Source: Ceraceosorus guamensis
Lineage: Eukaryota > Basidiomycota > Exobasidiomycetes > Ceraceosorales > Ceraceosoraceae
NCBI RefSeq assembly: GCF_003144195.1
Contig: NW_020290000.1
Location: forward strand, 62,001 to 126,000
DNA length: 64,000 nucleotides
Direction: 5' to 3'
Under the pieces are notes generated by a model. That model did no database searches and was not told where the DNA came from. It saw only the letters and a program-made list of their open reading frames with translations. Position numbers and translations under genes: made by a program. Of this stretch, positions 21,366 through 33,438 are shown in pieces (within the stretch, counting starts at the first letter, position 1; each line of letters starts with the position of its first letter).

Positions 21366-24026
21366 CTAACTTCCGATGGTAACGTTGACAATTTCTGCAA
21401 ACCGACACGACATGAGCTGTGTTCAGAGCGGGAGAGGAGCGGCTCTACGTCGGACATCAAACACTCACTGATGTCGTCCCTAGGCTTGTCGCTCTTGTCG
21501 GTCTTGACATTCTCAATGGCGTGTATCACGTCCAAGCCTGCTACGCATCTGCCAAAGACGGTGTGCTTGTTGTCCAGCCAAGGAGTGGGAACGGTAGTGA
21601 TGAAGAATTGTGACCCTGTGCGCACAGTAGCAAGCGAGCGTGAGTGCCCCGCGCACAGCCTGCTATTTCCAAGCACCGGTCTGCGCACGTACCATTTGTG
21701 TTTGGCCCAGCGTTGGCCATGCTCAGCGTGTAGGGCCTATCGTGCCTCAGCTCCTTGACAAATTGATCCTCAAACTCCTTGCCCCACAGGCTCTCTCCTC
21801 CGGTTCCGTCCCCCAATGGATCGCCAGTCTGCAGCATGAACTTCTTGATGATCCTGTGAAATATGACGCCGTCGTAATAACCTTTTCTAGCCAAGCCAAC
21901 AAAGTTTTCCACCGTCTTGGCGACCTGCTGGTCAAAAAGACGGAGATGTATGTCACCCATCGTTGTGTGCAGCACGGCGGTGGAGGCCACCTTGCTGCGT
22001 GACGCTTTGCCTTGCTGGGCCGCCGCTATCGTCTGTTCTTCCCGCGTCGGCTTCTCGTTGATCACGTCTCGATCAGCTCCGCTTCGGGATCGAGGATCAC
22101 TATGGTGCAGCAAAGCAGACACGCATCAATGCATAAGCTGGCTACTCAGGTCGAGAGGTATCAAAACTCCAGTCTGCTCACCTCTCCGGCTCGTTTCGTG
22201 TGAAGAGGTAGAACCGAGCACGCTTGAATGCCGTGCAGAAAAGTGTGGGATCCAAGACATCCTTCTCATTTGCAAGTGGATTATCAGAAGCAGCCAGGGC
22301 CTAATGTGTGGAGACAGGCAAAAGAAGAGCGACGTTTTCAGCGCTTTGGGGATCCTGATACGGCAGCCCATGGCAACTCACGATGCTCTTCGGCGCCTTT
22401 TGCTTTGCGATGCCCTGAAAAAGCGCAATGTTGGTGAAGCGCATCGTTTCGTCTTTGCCAAGGATCATGACCACATCGTTGCTGAGTATGTTGACGACTG
22501 CGAAGAGAGTGATGCAACATAAGACTTGATTTCGACGGGATGGGAGTCCAGCAACGCTTTTTCACTCACCTTTGATACCCAACATGCTGGGGTATACTAA
22601 GAAGTTGCCACTTTCATCAAATGCTGCGCTAGCTGTACACGCCCCACTAGCAGCCTTGACAGCATCGCCAAGGGCATCGGCACAGCTAGCATCGATATCA
22701 CGTTCCAAAGCTAAACGCCTTCCGAACTGCATATCGTCCAATCTATCAGGTCCGTCCCCATTTGCTTGCCGTTCTTGCTGAGCGGCCAAAGATTCGTCGT
22801 ACTTCTGCAGCAGCTTGCCGCTTGCAAAGTCGAATAGACGCACTTGGCGATCTGCCGGAGAGAGCGTGATGAAGCGGGAAAAGTCGGGCGAAAATGTCAG
22901 AGTCGCAGGCACAGACTTGGACTGTGGCCCAAGAGGCATGTCCAGATCAGCTGCGAATCCTCACGTCGTGCAAGAGCAGCACGGTAACGGTCACTCACCT
23001 TTTTGAAGTCAAACAAATCTGTTTGACTCTTGTACTGCCACAAACTCGAATGCTTGGGGAGCGAGTACGGTTCCTTGGGGCTCCAGTATTCGACCATGCC
23101 AGAGGTGTCTGAGGATACTATGCAATCGTACAGCTCATTGTACTGTTTCACCGCAACGGACACCTATGAGCCAAGGCGAGATTCATGCGTGGAGAAAGAC
23201 GCAGACTCACGGCCAAGAGATGTACAGGTGCACGATGAACGCCTGTCGCCTCTGCTGACGGTGTCCCTTCACCTCTTCCGTCGTAGAATCGAACAGTGCT
23301 GGAGCCCTCCTCCGCTCTGCAATGAGCCAGCGGAAGGATCACGTCAGCTTCTGCTTCGCGTCAAGCGCGAAGCGCGCCGAATACCCTCACTCACACTGCC
23401 AACAATGTGCCAGCTCGACCTCCTTTGTGAACCCAAGCGCAGGCGCGCGGCACGTAGGGCAGCTGGAGCATGTTGATGAGGTCTGAAAGTGCACAGTCGT
23501 TCGGGGCAGCCAGGCATGCATCAGCTCCTTTTCCCATCCTTCTATGCTTCTTTCTGGCCTCAGACTCACCGAAATTTTGTACATCAAATACCTTGATGCT
23601 CCCATCGCTCGCAGCCGTGGCGAAGAGGTTGCCATCCGAGCTGGCGCTCACGGCCACGACGGGTGCCAAGTGAGCTCTGTAGTGTTTGACGAATTCGATT
23701 CCCTGTTCCTGCTTCTTCCAGAACTTCACATGTCCATCCACCGAGCTCGTGATCAGAAAGTTGGTGTTGCGCGTGACGGTGACAAAGTTGACCACATCTC
23801 GGTGCATCAGAGACTTGTAATACCTTTCGGCATTCGGCAGGTTGCTGAGGTACAGCGTTTCGTGCTGCAGCACCTTGCGCTTCTTGCGAGCCGCCGCCGC
23901 CTCTGGAGCTTTCTCTTCATCTCCATTCCCTCCATCCTGCGCTGCATGCCCAGACGTGGCGGAGTCTCGTTCGTCTGACAAGGACTCCCTCCGTCTTTCC
24001 CGCTTCTTCTCCACTGCGGAAGCCAT
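21366..24026 (-). CDS. WD40-repeat cyclophilin, peptidyl-prolyl isomerase (PPWD1 type)
   Basis: Spliceosome-associated peptidyl-prolyl cis-trans isomerase. Ten exons on the minus strand (24026-23570, 23482-23395, 23316-23211, 23163-22999, 22921-22570, 22497-22382, 22300-22182, 22099-21693, 21615-21469, 21394-21366) give 661 residues; human PPWD1 has 646. After a charged N-terminus with a KKRK basic patch, WD40 blades run from about residue 60 to 400 ([41 protein letters not shown]). The C-terminal cyclophilin domain (about 500-661) has [32 protein letters not shown] and the cyclosporin-type tryptophan in [13 protein letters not shown]. The last exon has only 29 nt and ends in KIVNVTIGS. All exon phases agree. 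Upstream on the same strand, 550 bp away, is the copper ATPase. Confidence 0.95.
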
Positions 24027-24574
24027 TTGGTAAGGCAACGATGGCTAGCGCAGGACCTCGCTGGGATGGAGTGCAATCCAAAGTGAAGGAAGAGCGTTGC
24101 GTGCGTTGCGGTCAGTGGAGGTGTAGACTCTGAATAGAATCGCAGACGCTGCGAAAACCCGAGGATGGGCAAGCAAGGGGTTGGACCTCAGATGCCTGGA
24201 TAGACGCGGGCTTTCAAGCGTGTGGAGATCCACAATCGCGAATCACGAATGTGAGTGGTGAATGCAGCTTCAGAAGAACGCGGCTCATCTTGGTATTTCT
24301 CGTGCGATTCAAGGGCGCACATGACCGCGCATGCAGGCGCGCTTCACTTCTGTTGCGACGAAGCACGTCTTCCAAAGCTCGCGCCACAGACATTAAGGAG
24401 CGGGGGGAGAGGATAGCTCTTCATTCGTCAGTGATGATGTAGAACAAAGCGAAGTGTTGTATCTATCCTGAAGAGAAAGTACTAATGCAAAGAGAGAGAG
24501 AGCGTATAGGCAGCGAATGAAGGTGTTGGTATATATCAATGAGAGGAAACATGCTGTACGACTACACGATATTT
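24027..24574. other. Spacer between PPWD1 and the copper ATPase (both minus)
   Basis: Holds the PPWD1 promoter and the ATPase 3' UTR. A short AG run (GAGAGAGAGAG) lies near 24490-24501. No gene is supported. Confidence 0.5.
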
Positions 24575-27500
24575 TCAAGCCATTTCCACAGCGACCGGCT
24601 CGTATCCGGCACCATCTGTTCGCCGAGTCCTCAGCTGATTGACGCGCGCAAAGACGTACTGCACTGGGCTGGTCGCAAACTCCCATGCGCCAGGAGGAAT
24701 CGAGGTGCTGATGCGCGGCCACGGGCTACCAGGGCTCGAGGGCCAGCGCTTATCGACAGGAGAGGTGAGATCATCCTCGTCATCCGCAGCCGTGCCGATG
24801 AAATGTGGCCTCTTCCAGAAACGCAAGGTGAGAGAGCTAAGTACGACGCTGACGCTGCTACATGCCATCGCCGCGCCGGCCACCATAGGATGAAGGTGCC
24901 ATCCCCAGGGTAAAAAGATTCCCATGGCCAAGGGAATGCTGACGATGTTGTACAGCGTGGCCCACAAGAAGTTGAGCCTGATTTGAGAGAAGATTCGCCT
25001 TGCGAGGTGCAGAGCTGCAGGGACATCCCGAAGATCCGATCTCATCAAGACGACGTCGGCGGCTTCGATGGCGATCTCGCTGCCAGTCGAGAGAGCGATT
25101 CCTACCGACGCCGCAGCCAGGGCTGGAGAGTCGTTGATGCCATCACCTACCATTGCAATTCCGCCAGTACGCGACTTGCTTGCTTCAGCTTGGCTTCGAA
25201 GCCGTGTGATGATGCTACGCTTTCCATTAGGACTCAGGCCGGCATGCACAGCATCGGCAGAGAGGCCAAGCTGCTTTGCGATGGCTAGAGCAGTAGTCTC
25301 CGTGTCGCCAGTCAACATCCCGACCCGAACGTTCATTCGCGTCAGCGCAGCGATGCAAGGTCGTGCGCTAGGTTTGAGCTTGTCGGCCAGAGACAAGACG
25401 AGTGCGAGTGAGCCGTCGATGGCTGCAAAGATGACTGTTCTTCCGGAACTCTCCTCGGCGTGTCGGAAAGCATCTAGATGCGCCGCTAAAGCAGTTGACC
25501 CTTCAGCGCCAACAAAGTCCAATTTGCCGATTCTGACGATGTGAGTAGATATGGGTTTGCCGCTCGTGCCTTCAAGAACAACTCTGCACTTGACACCTGC
25601 GCCCGTGACGCTCTCAAAAGATGTCGCTTCAGCTTGGGGCGGAAGCGATTCAGTGCTGCGCGCGTGTGCTGAAACTTGATCCGCACAATACTCCGCAACA
25701 GCACGAGCAAGCGGGTGCTCGCTTCTGCGCTCAGCGGCAGCGACTGCGGCCAAGACACCCTGGCGTGACAAGGTCCCTACCACAGGGACATCCAGCTCCC
25801 TAGGCACTGGCAACAGCTTGAGGTGCTCCTTGGCGACAGCGCTTTCTATCGTGCCATTCGGCCAGCACAGGGCGGAGACGGACAGCTTGCCTTCGGTCAG
25901 GGTGCCAGTCTTGTCGAATAGAACTTGGCTGATGGTATAGCTGGCCTCTAGGGGGCCGCCGCCTTTGATGAGGATGCCATTCTGAGCGCCGACGCCCGTG
26001 CCGACCATGACGGCGGTAGGCGTGCTGAGACCCAAAGCGCACGGGCAAGCGACGACCACGACCGAAATGCAGAGCTTCAAGCAGACCATAAATTTCGTAG
26101 CTCCTTCTTGCTGAAATACGTCGGGAAGCTGATGCGTGCCAAGAAGATGTGCAATGATCATCCAGGAGATGAACGTCATGCCGCCAAGACCAATGACCAT
26201 GGGCACGAAGACGCCAGCAACTCGATCTGCGTACGCTTGAATGGGCGCTTTGCTAACTTGCGCCTCCGAGACCAATCGAACGATCTGGGCAAGACTAGCA
26301 TCTTTGCCGGCACGAGTGACGATGATGTCTAGACTGCCCAAGCCATTGACAGTGCCACCAATGACGTTGCTTCCGACAGTCTTGGAGACGGGCATGGCTT
26401 CCCCAGTCACCATGCTCTCGTCTACTGTACTCTCTCCGCGCACAACCAAGCCGTCGGCGGCAATCTTCTCTCCTGGCACAACCTTGACGTAGTCGCCCTT
26501 TTGTATAAGCTCGCTGCCAATGCGACGTTCGCGCGTCATTGCCTCCTTGTCCTCCCAGATAACCGCTGTGCTTGGTGTCAGACCGATGAGCTTAGAGAGA
26601 GCTTCGCTGGTCTTGCCCTTCGCCGCGTTTTCCAGATACCTTCCGAGCGAGACGAATGTGATGAGCATCGTTGAAGTCTCGAAAAATGTTGACGGCCGGA
26701 GACACTCGGCTCCGCTGCCACAGAGCAGGCCGAAGAGCATGCTGAACGTGCTGTATGCAAACGAAGCTGTGGTGCCGAGGACAATCAGAACGTCCATAGT
26801 CGCTGAGCCGTGTCTCAAGGCTTTCCACGAAACCAAGTAGAACCGCTTGCCAATGCCGAATTGCACTGGAGCCGTCAGGGCCAGACTGAGCAAATCCTGC
26901 AGGTACAGGTTCGGTAGAGGTTGCCAAACAAGTATTGATCGACTGAACGACCACCTAGGCAAGAGCATATTGATGAAAAAGACTGGTACGGCGAAGGACA
27001 AGGAGAAGAGAAAAGCATGTCGCCACTCTGCTATCTCCTTGACTCTAGCGAGACTTTGCAACTGAGTGTCGTCGCTAGTCGCAGCGCTGAGAGTGGCGTC
27101 GAAGCCACAATCCTCCACCAATTCCACCAGATCTCTGGGGCCGACCTGCCGTGTGTCAATCTCTATTTGAGCCGTCTCCATGGCGAGACTGACAGATGCG
27201 TCGATCACGCCTGCTCTACTTCTCAGGGCCTTTTCGATCGTCGAGGTACAGCTGGCACAAGTCATGCCGTAAATGTGTAGCTGAACCGTATCTTCTGCGA
27301 TCTCGATCAACGCCGATGCCTCGAAGCCGATGTCTTCGATTTCTTCAGCGATCTTGGCCGGCGTCCATCTGCTCGCATCGTACGCGACGACGGCTCGCTC
27401 AGCCAATAGAGCCACCGAGACGGAGTAGATGCCTGCTTGCTGTCGCAGCATGCGCTCTATCGTCTGTGGTGCAGGACGGAGACGGGAAGCAGTGGTCAGA

Positions 27501-27731
27501 AATGTGCTCATGAGGCCAGTAGTCGATCGCCTGGAGCGCCTCCGGCTGCGAGAATTCTGAATCATTTCCTGCCTACACGTGCAACTTCGCAACACTCACC
27601 TCAACACATGCTCCGCATGTCATGCCTCCCACCTTGAAGGTAGCTGTGACTTCATCCTGGCGCACGCCAAAAGTGCTGCTGAGCTTGGAGGAGCCCACCT
27701 CCTTTTCGGAAGGTGACAGATCAGAGCTCAT
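24575..27731 (-). CDS. CCC2: Copper-transporting P1B-type ATPase (Ccc2/ATP7 family)
   Basis: Pumps Cu(I) into the Golgi lumen to load secreted copper enzymes such as Fet3-type multicopper oxidases. Two exons on the minus strand (27731-27600 and 27463-24575) give 1006 residues, matching the size of yeast Ccc2. Two N-terminal metal-binding domains carry GMTCGAC (C39, C42) and GMTCASC (C113, C116); the single intron splits the first just after its copper loop. Further landmarks in order are the actuator TGEAMP, the membrane copper site CPCALGLSTP (about 515), the phosphorylation motif DKTGTLTEG (about 561), the SEHPLARAV motif with the invariant His-Pro, and GDGINDSPALA (about 816). Membrane helices sit where the family expects them. 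The C-terminal 90 residues are less conserved. The identification is firm; Golgi location is inferred from the family. Confidence 0.96.
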
Positions 27732-29774
27732 TGTCGTTGCTGAGGGCGATGGGTGGCGGAATAGATTTACGGCGGATAGAAGGCAGATGAATGGTGGCGA
27801 GTGAAAGCGCAGCTTGCCGTCTAAGCACCAGAGACGATGTGTGCTGAAGATGCAGGAGGTGCTTGGGACGCAAAAGGCAACGAATATATGGTGCTCCAGT
27901 TCCAGACGGTGCCCTCTCCTTGTACGCGGCTATGGGCACGGCTGAGGTCGCATTCGAAAGGGTGGGCCAGTGGCTCGCTGATGGGTGTAACGAAGTTGTA
28001 GAAGAGGCAGCCCAGTCGAGCAAGGCGTGGCGATGCGCAATGCAGCTTAGCCAAGAATACTTCGATGTCCGTGATCAGGACTGCTCACGGCTCAGCTCGC
28101 GCCGACTTGCTGATCTGGTGCGGAGCGAAAAGAGCTCAGTGGTAGAGCCTGCAGCTTGAACTTCAGGAGGTAATTAGCTTGTTCCTATTGCCTGAGCGAT
28201 GCGAAGTGTGCAGGCGTGGTATGTGGCGTGTATGGTGCGTGGTGAAGGGGTGCACAGGTCAGAGAGGCCACTGCAAGTGCTCGCTAAGATGTAGCTCTGC
28301 TCGTTGCGCTGACCGCATGCACAGCTGACTTGGTAAGGTACCGTACATGTATCCAGTCGTGAGTGCACGTTATACCCGCGGTTCCTATCTGATGATGGCG
28401 TCAGAAAACGGCTCCAAACTCCGAACTTCAAGATTATTGCAGGAATTGAAGGCATGCATACATGCAGCAGCCCTCCGCTCGCGCGGACATCTCTTGCCGC
28501 TCGTTCCGCGGGCGAGCGGGCGGGCGGGCGGGCGTAAGCTGCTGTCAGCTGAAGTCACGAAAGCAACAATCGTGAATCGTGAGTTAGAGGACACGCAGGA
28601 AAGGAATTCGTGATTCAATCAAGAATGCGCGTGTGCGCTTCTCTCTGATGCGAGTACAAAAGTCTACCTCTGCGCGTCTTCTCACACACCGCTCTCGAGC
28701 ATGCATTTCTCTATTCTGATTCTCGGTTTGAAGATCGTCACGTCCATTTTATTCATGAATGCCTTTCGCTTTAAGTGAACGCGGCTGCGACACCAGCAGA
28801 GTCATGCGCGGAGAGCACGCCATTCCTTGATCCTGATTGACATCCCTTCAACCTGCGCGAGTGCAACCAGCCTTGCAGATTCAAGATCCTGAAACGTGAA
28901 TCATGAAAAGCGCCTTTCAGCTCGCTTTCTGTCCCTTTGCTGCTGCCGCGGATGAAGCAATCGAATCAGAGTCAGAATTTGGGGTGCATTGACAGAGATC
29001 GAAAGTCTTGATGCTGTTGCTGCTGCTGCTGCTTCAATACCTTCAGTAGCCAGCTGCATTCGACATCGTCCGCCCGCATTCGAGCGAAAAGGCCTCAAGA
29101 AAGCACATGCTGCACCGGGTACACACGAGGAACTTTTAGCTAGCGCGGACTTGGCATTCCTTGCATGTTCCCTGCTCCAACTCCTCTTCCAAACGCCATA
29201 CACGCTTTTGCATTGTGCTCACATGGTATATCGTGATTGTCATTGCAACAGCCATGAGGAATGATGTCGGACTGTACACGTCACTTGCACCTGCGCGCTG
29301 GTCACGATGGTGCCATCGCTCATCCTCCTCGCACCATCGCAAACACGCGACATGAGCACGTCGGTCAAGAGGGTCAAACGAATGAAGCGTCGTCGGATGG
29401 GCATAGGGCGCATGGCTGTATAGCCGCCAACTACACATGGGGCGCCAAAGGCGATTGTCGAGGCAGGTGAGAGTGTAGTCGAGGATCGCACTGTGCTGCT
29501 CGTGAATGTGACTGCTTGCGACTTCTTGTCCTCGTCAGTAGTAGTGATGTAAAAGCAATGCTTCGGCGATGCTCTCGTCAGCTCCAGTGCGGAGCATCAT
29601 TCCATGAAAGTTACCGATTTTCCCCGTGGTTTGATTGATGAGAAGTCGGGGGCCGTGCTCACGATCCAGTCAGGCCTGCGTGTCTCGAGTAAAGGTGGAG
29701 CTTCGAGGAGTCGTCTGCCTTGCGGTTGTCCACCAGGCCATGCACACAATCTCTACGACCTCGATCTGCCCCTA
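27732..29774. other. 2-kb gene-free spacer
   Basis: No convincing gene. It contains the copper ATPase promoter and the 3' end of the small helical protein gene. Low-complexity items are a GGGC run at about 28507-28533 and a GCT run at about 29011-29034. AATCGTGAATCGTGAG occurs around 28568. An open frame at 27863-28159 was examined and rejected. Confidence 0.5.
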
Positions 29775-30398
29775 CTATGCCCTTCTTGCGGCAGCTTGCC
29801 CTAGTGCGCTCGCACCAGCCGAAGCGCCCGCTGGAAGGGCATGCGTACCAGCCTGGTCGACGAGAGCTCGAGTCATGCGATCAATCAGCTGTCTCTTGTC
29901 GGAGCTGCGAATTCAGTAATGGCAGCGGAGTGGGTTTGTGAATGAAGGGGCAGATGGCAAGGATGGCCGACGCGGGTCCTTTGCTGGAGCGCCACGGGTG
30001 CGCCTTTGCATCGAAGGAGCGTCCTCGACAGCGCACGAAGGTGAGAGGCAAACTCACATGGTCTCCTCATTCTCTTCCATCGCGACTCGCAACTCTCTCC
30101 TGTCATCCTCGTCCAAATCGTCTCCCTCTGCCGTGCCTTCGCCCTGCTGACCAGTCTGATGGAGCAATTGCTGAATCTGCGCATTTGATCTTTCCAGATG
30201 AGATATGCTGTGGGCTACCCTGTCTATCTCGCCATTCAGTGTAGCGGGATCCAACTCTCGAAGCGTTTCCAGCGTGATCTGAGAAGACTTCACACCTGCT
30301 CCTCCTCCCGCGCCGTTCGCGCCCTGGGCGCCATTGCCTCGAGCCTGATGTGCGATTGTGGAGGTGACAGAAGACAGATCCGGGATGACCAGCGGCAT
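29775..30398 (-). CDS. Small helical protein of unknown function
   Basis: Two exons on the minus strand (30398-30058 and 29904-29775) join in phase to give 156 residues. I do not recognise the family. The first 35 residues are Gly/Ala-rich. From about residue 38 to 130 the pattern is amphipathic helix: LETLRELDPATLNGEIDR, then ISHLERSNAQIQQLL, then an acidic DDLDEDDRRELR run, then AMEENEETISDKRQLIDRM. The ENEETI..KR..LI style resembles short coiled-coil subunits of larger complexes. The tail is Ala/Gly-rich. The open frame extends upstream of MPLVIPDL to 30482 but has no ATG there, so 30398 is the start. Protein-level consistency across the splice supports a real gene; no function is claimed. 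Confidence 0.75.
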
Positions 30399-31188
30399 CT
30401 TTGGGTGCGCGGATCGGATCGCTGATCGTGTTGGGACGCGTTGAGTAGAGGCTGTGATTGTGTGGGTGGCGAGACGAAGCAAGGTCGAAGGGGGATGACC
30501 AGATCAGTGATTGGGGTGCTCAACGGTTGAAATTTCGAGACCACTATCCTTGACTTGCTTTCGAAGCCGAGTGGAGATCAATCTTGAATCTTGGATTGCG
30601 CTGCGAAATCACAATCACGCATGTGGCGAATCAAGAATCAATTCGAGTCACAATCTGAATGGCGAATCAAAAAGCAAGTGAATAAATAGCGAGTCGAGTT
30701 GCGCAAGTCGCCTGTCGCCGCGCAGGGATGTGGAGGATGTGAGGTTTGTGCCCCTGATGCGCCGGCTATAGCGTTAGTGCGCGCGCGTCAAGTCAAAGGT
30801 GATGTGGCGCGCTCTTGGCGCGTGTTCACCATCGTGATCCAAGAGCAGGGGTTCATCTATGCTGTTTATCCTCACTCTTGACCCAAACACGCATGGCCAG
30901 CCTCCGAACAAGGTACATTCCATCAGAATAGGCGGCACGTAGAAGAAGCTCGCGCGTGCTATATAGTGGTCGATAGGGCAAGGCAGGTTCAGGCGGCGAA
31001 GTGAAGCGGACGGATAGGATAGGCAGCATTCAAACAGCGTCAAATCAGGTCGCCAAAAGGCATTCCGTTCGGGAGCGGAAGGCTCATTCAGAGTTGGAGC
31101 GCAGGTCCTCATTGCCTGCCGGAGAAGGAGATCGCGCACAGTCACCGAGTCGTAAAGTCGCCTCATTGCTCGAGCCGATGCTACAAGG
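30399..31188. other. Divergent promoter region, small helical protein / mitochondrial carrier
   Basis: No gene is supported. Around 30590-30680 lies a cluster of degenerate AATCACGA / GAATCAAGAATC strings typical of this window's spacers. Confidence 0.5.
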
Positions 31189-33108
31189 ATGAGCAGTGGT
31201 GCGTTGCAGAAACCTGTTCTTGCGCTCAGCGCACATGTCGTGTTTCAGTCCCTGGCCGCATTCTCATACCGCCAGCAATTGCTCTCATGTCCCTGGTCGC
31301 AGGCCCCTCGCCTCTTGTCGACTTCATTGCCGGCACTGCTGGAGGTTCGTTTACTTATTCAGGCTTGCTAAGTTGTCCTGGCGCAAGTCTCACATCGCCC
31401 TCTCGAGTACAGGCGTTGCATCTCTACTTGCTGGTCATCCCTTGTGCGTCGTATACCTCTGTGTCAGTCTGCGTCCTATCGCTTGCGAGCTGATATGATT
31501 CACGACACGTCGTGCTCGATCGCATCTGCGTGACTTATTCTCCAAACACCAGCGATACCGTCAAGACCCGGCTGCAGACTCAAAGCTCCGCAGCACAGGC
31601 AAGCTACGCTGCCCCTGCGTTTCCTCAAGAAGGCGCGCACGATGGGTCTGCAAGGCGGACGTACCGGTCTGCGACGCATGCCTTTCGGGTCATTGTGCAG
31701 GACGAGAAGGTAAGTCTGCCCCAGTAAACGGCGGACATCTTGGAGTTCCGCTCACACGGCTCGTCCATCCAGCTATTTGGGCTTTACAAAGGTGTCACAT
31801 CGCCGATGGTGAGAGGTGACCGAGAGCCAGAGACCATCCGTCTGACTGGGCCACTCAGCTACCCTCGACGAAACGCTTTCCCCACTAGCTTGGCGTCGCC
31901 GTGATGAATGCCTCTGTCTTCGGGGTGTACGGCCTTGCGATTCGCTGTTTACAAGCCAGCGCTCTTTTCGGCCATCGGGACGATGCAGAGGTGTACCCGG
32001 CAGAACCAAGCCTTGCGCAAGTGTTCCTTGCTGGCGCTGCAAGTGGCGTGATCTCAGCGTGAGTCCACTTCCCACACCGGCGTTCAGGGTGCGCTCCTTG
32101 AGGCTGAAACGCCCATTGTATCGGCGCTGACCTGGTTGGGATTTCTCGTGGCTCCAGCCTCATCACGTCCCCCATCGAGCTGATAAAGATCAGGGAACAG
32201 CTTGACTTCACACCCAAGGCGTCCTCGTCCTCATATGCTTTGAGACCTTCGTCAACTATGTCGGTCGTTCAGGCGATCTGGAGGGAAGGTGGCTTGCGAG
32301 CGATATATAGAGGTCTCGGGGCCACCTGTGTTCGTGATGTGAGCGCTGTTCCATTCTTACACGATCTCTTGAAACTTCAGATGGCTCACATGACTGCTTT
32401 CAACTGCCTGCGCACAGGTAGGCTATGTGAGTGATAGAATGGACGGTCTCCGCCAGCTTTCCAGGCTAAGAGCCGACTCTTGAAATCGTGCCTGTCAGGG
32501 CCCTTACTTCTTCGTGAGTGTCGCCTTGACAGCCGCCGTCGTACATGCCTGCCATGTCTTTGAACCAAATTGAGGCATTTCATTCTTAGACATACGAGTG
32601 CCTCAACCGTTGGATCCTTACAACTCACGATCAACCCCTGCACGCCTCAGCGCTCGAAGGCGGCTTGAGCAATGTGGAATTAGCCTTGTCCGGTGCCATC
32701 GCCGGTGTCGTCGGGTGGATCTCAACATTCTGGGCGGACACTGTCAAGACGAGAATACAAGCGTCCAAGTTGCCCTTGCAATCACGAGCTGGAGATGCTG
32801 GCGTGGCATGTGCAGACAGAACGCGGCTTCTTGGAGGCGAACAACATTCTGAGGGTTCGGTTGCGCACGACCGATCGCGCGGTTTCATCGCGCAAGCTCG
32901 AAGCGTACATCAAGAGGGCGGATTGAGAGGTTTCTGGAAAGGCGCAGGTCCGACAATTCTCCGGTGGGTGTCGCAACCATTGCTGATCTCACAGCATAGG
33001 CGGTAATCCTGACTCCTTGTCCCCATCGGCAGAGCCATACCCGTCAATGCAACGCTCTTCATTGTTTACGAAGCTACCAAGGACGCGCTCATAAATTGGG
33101 GAATGTAG
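31189..33108 (+). CDS. Mitochondrial carrier, carnitine/ornithine-type subfamily, with microexons
   Basis: Inner-membrane solute carrier. Eleven exons give 366 residues: 31189-31198, 31303-31344, 31413-31443, 31553-31709, 31773-31808, 31889-32058, 32158-32338, 32418-32426, 32499-32513, 32590-32963, 33033-33108. Signatures are GHPFDTVKTRLQ (repeat 1), SPIELIKIREQ (repeat 2) and FWADTVKTRIQ (repeat 3, where the usual Pro is replaced). The sequence between repeats 2 and 3, RDVGYGPYFFTYECLNRW, is typical of the Crc1/Ort1/Ymc and SLC25A20/29/45 group, so a carnitine, amino-acid or related substrate is inferred. Exons of 10, 9 and 15 nt are needed to recover conserved residues. The ATG at 31189 splices to give MSSGPSPLVDFIAGTAGG; an alternative is the unspliced ATG at 31287 (MSLVAGPSPLVDF). 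The exon-2 donor is GTTCGT, weaker than the others. Confidence 0.88.
32418..32426 (+). other. 9-nt microexon of the carrier gene
   Basis: GTAGGCTAT between GCACAG and GTGAGT encodes V-G-Y. With its neighbours it rebuilds the conserved RDVGYGPYFF segment. Confidence 0.78.
32499..32513 (+). other. 15-nt microexon of the carrier gene
   Basis: GGCCCTTACTTCTTC between CTGTCAG and GTGAGT encodes G-P-Y-F-F, continuing directly from the preceding microexon and into TYECLNRW. Confidence 0.8.
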
Positions 33109-33438
33109 CTGTATTCTCAAGTGATCGAGCACTCGCGTCCTTGCCTCAACCAGCACAGCTGCATCTTTTCGGATTTTGTTCACAAAGCAATCCTTGCTTG
33201 CGCAACTTCAGATGCGCCAAGTCGTGCGCAAGTGCGTGCTGAATGTATCTATTTCTCTACTCCGTCTAGGCTGGTGAACTTAGTGGGACTTGCCTCTCGG
33301 TGCTAAAGCGGGCCTCGAAGAACAGGAATTGGCATGGAAAAGCTGTGAAGGATGCAAAAGTGGAAACAGTCCGAGGCGGGTGCGAAAAAATTTATCTGTC
33401 GAGTTGATGGATTTTGCTGGTAGACTTTTGCTGGTCGT
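33109..33438. other. Spacer between convergent genes
   Basis: 3' ends of the carrier (+) and the peroxidase (-); nothing else is seen. Confidence 0.5.

Noticed and set aside
27863-28159. Possible 98-codon gene upstream of the copper ATPase
   Set aside because: It lacks an ATG at its start, shows no homology I recognise and lies in the probable ATPase promoter.
28989-29264. Poly-Ala/Leu open frames on both strands
   Set aside because: They arise from a GCT microsatellite and overlap each other; neither has a good start.
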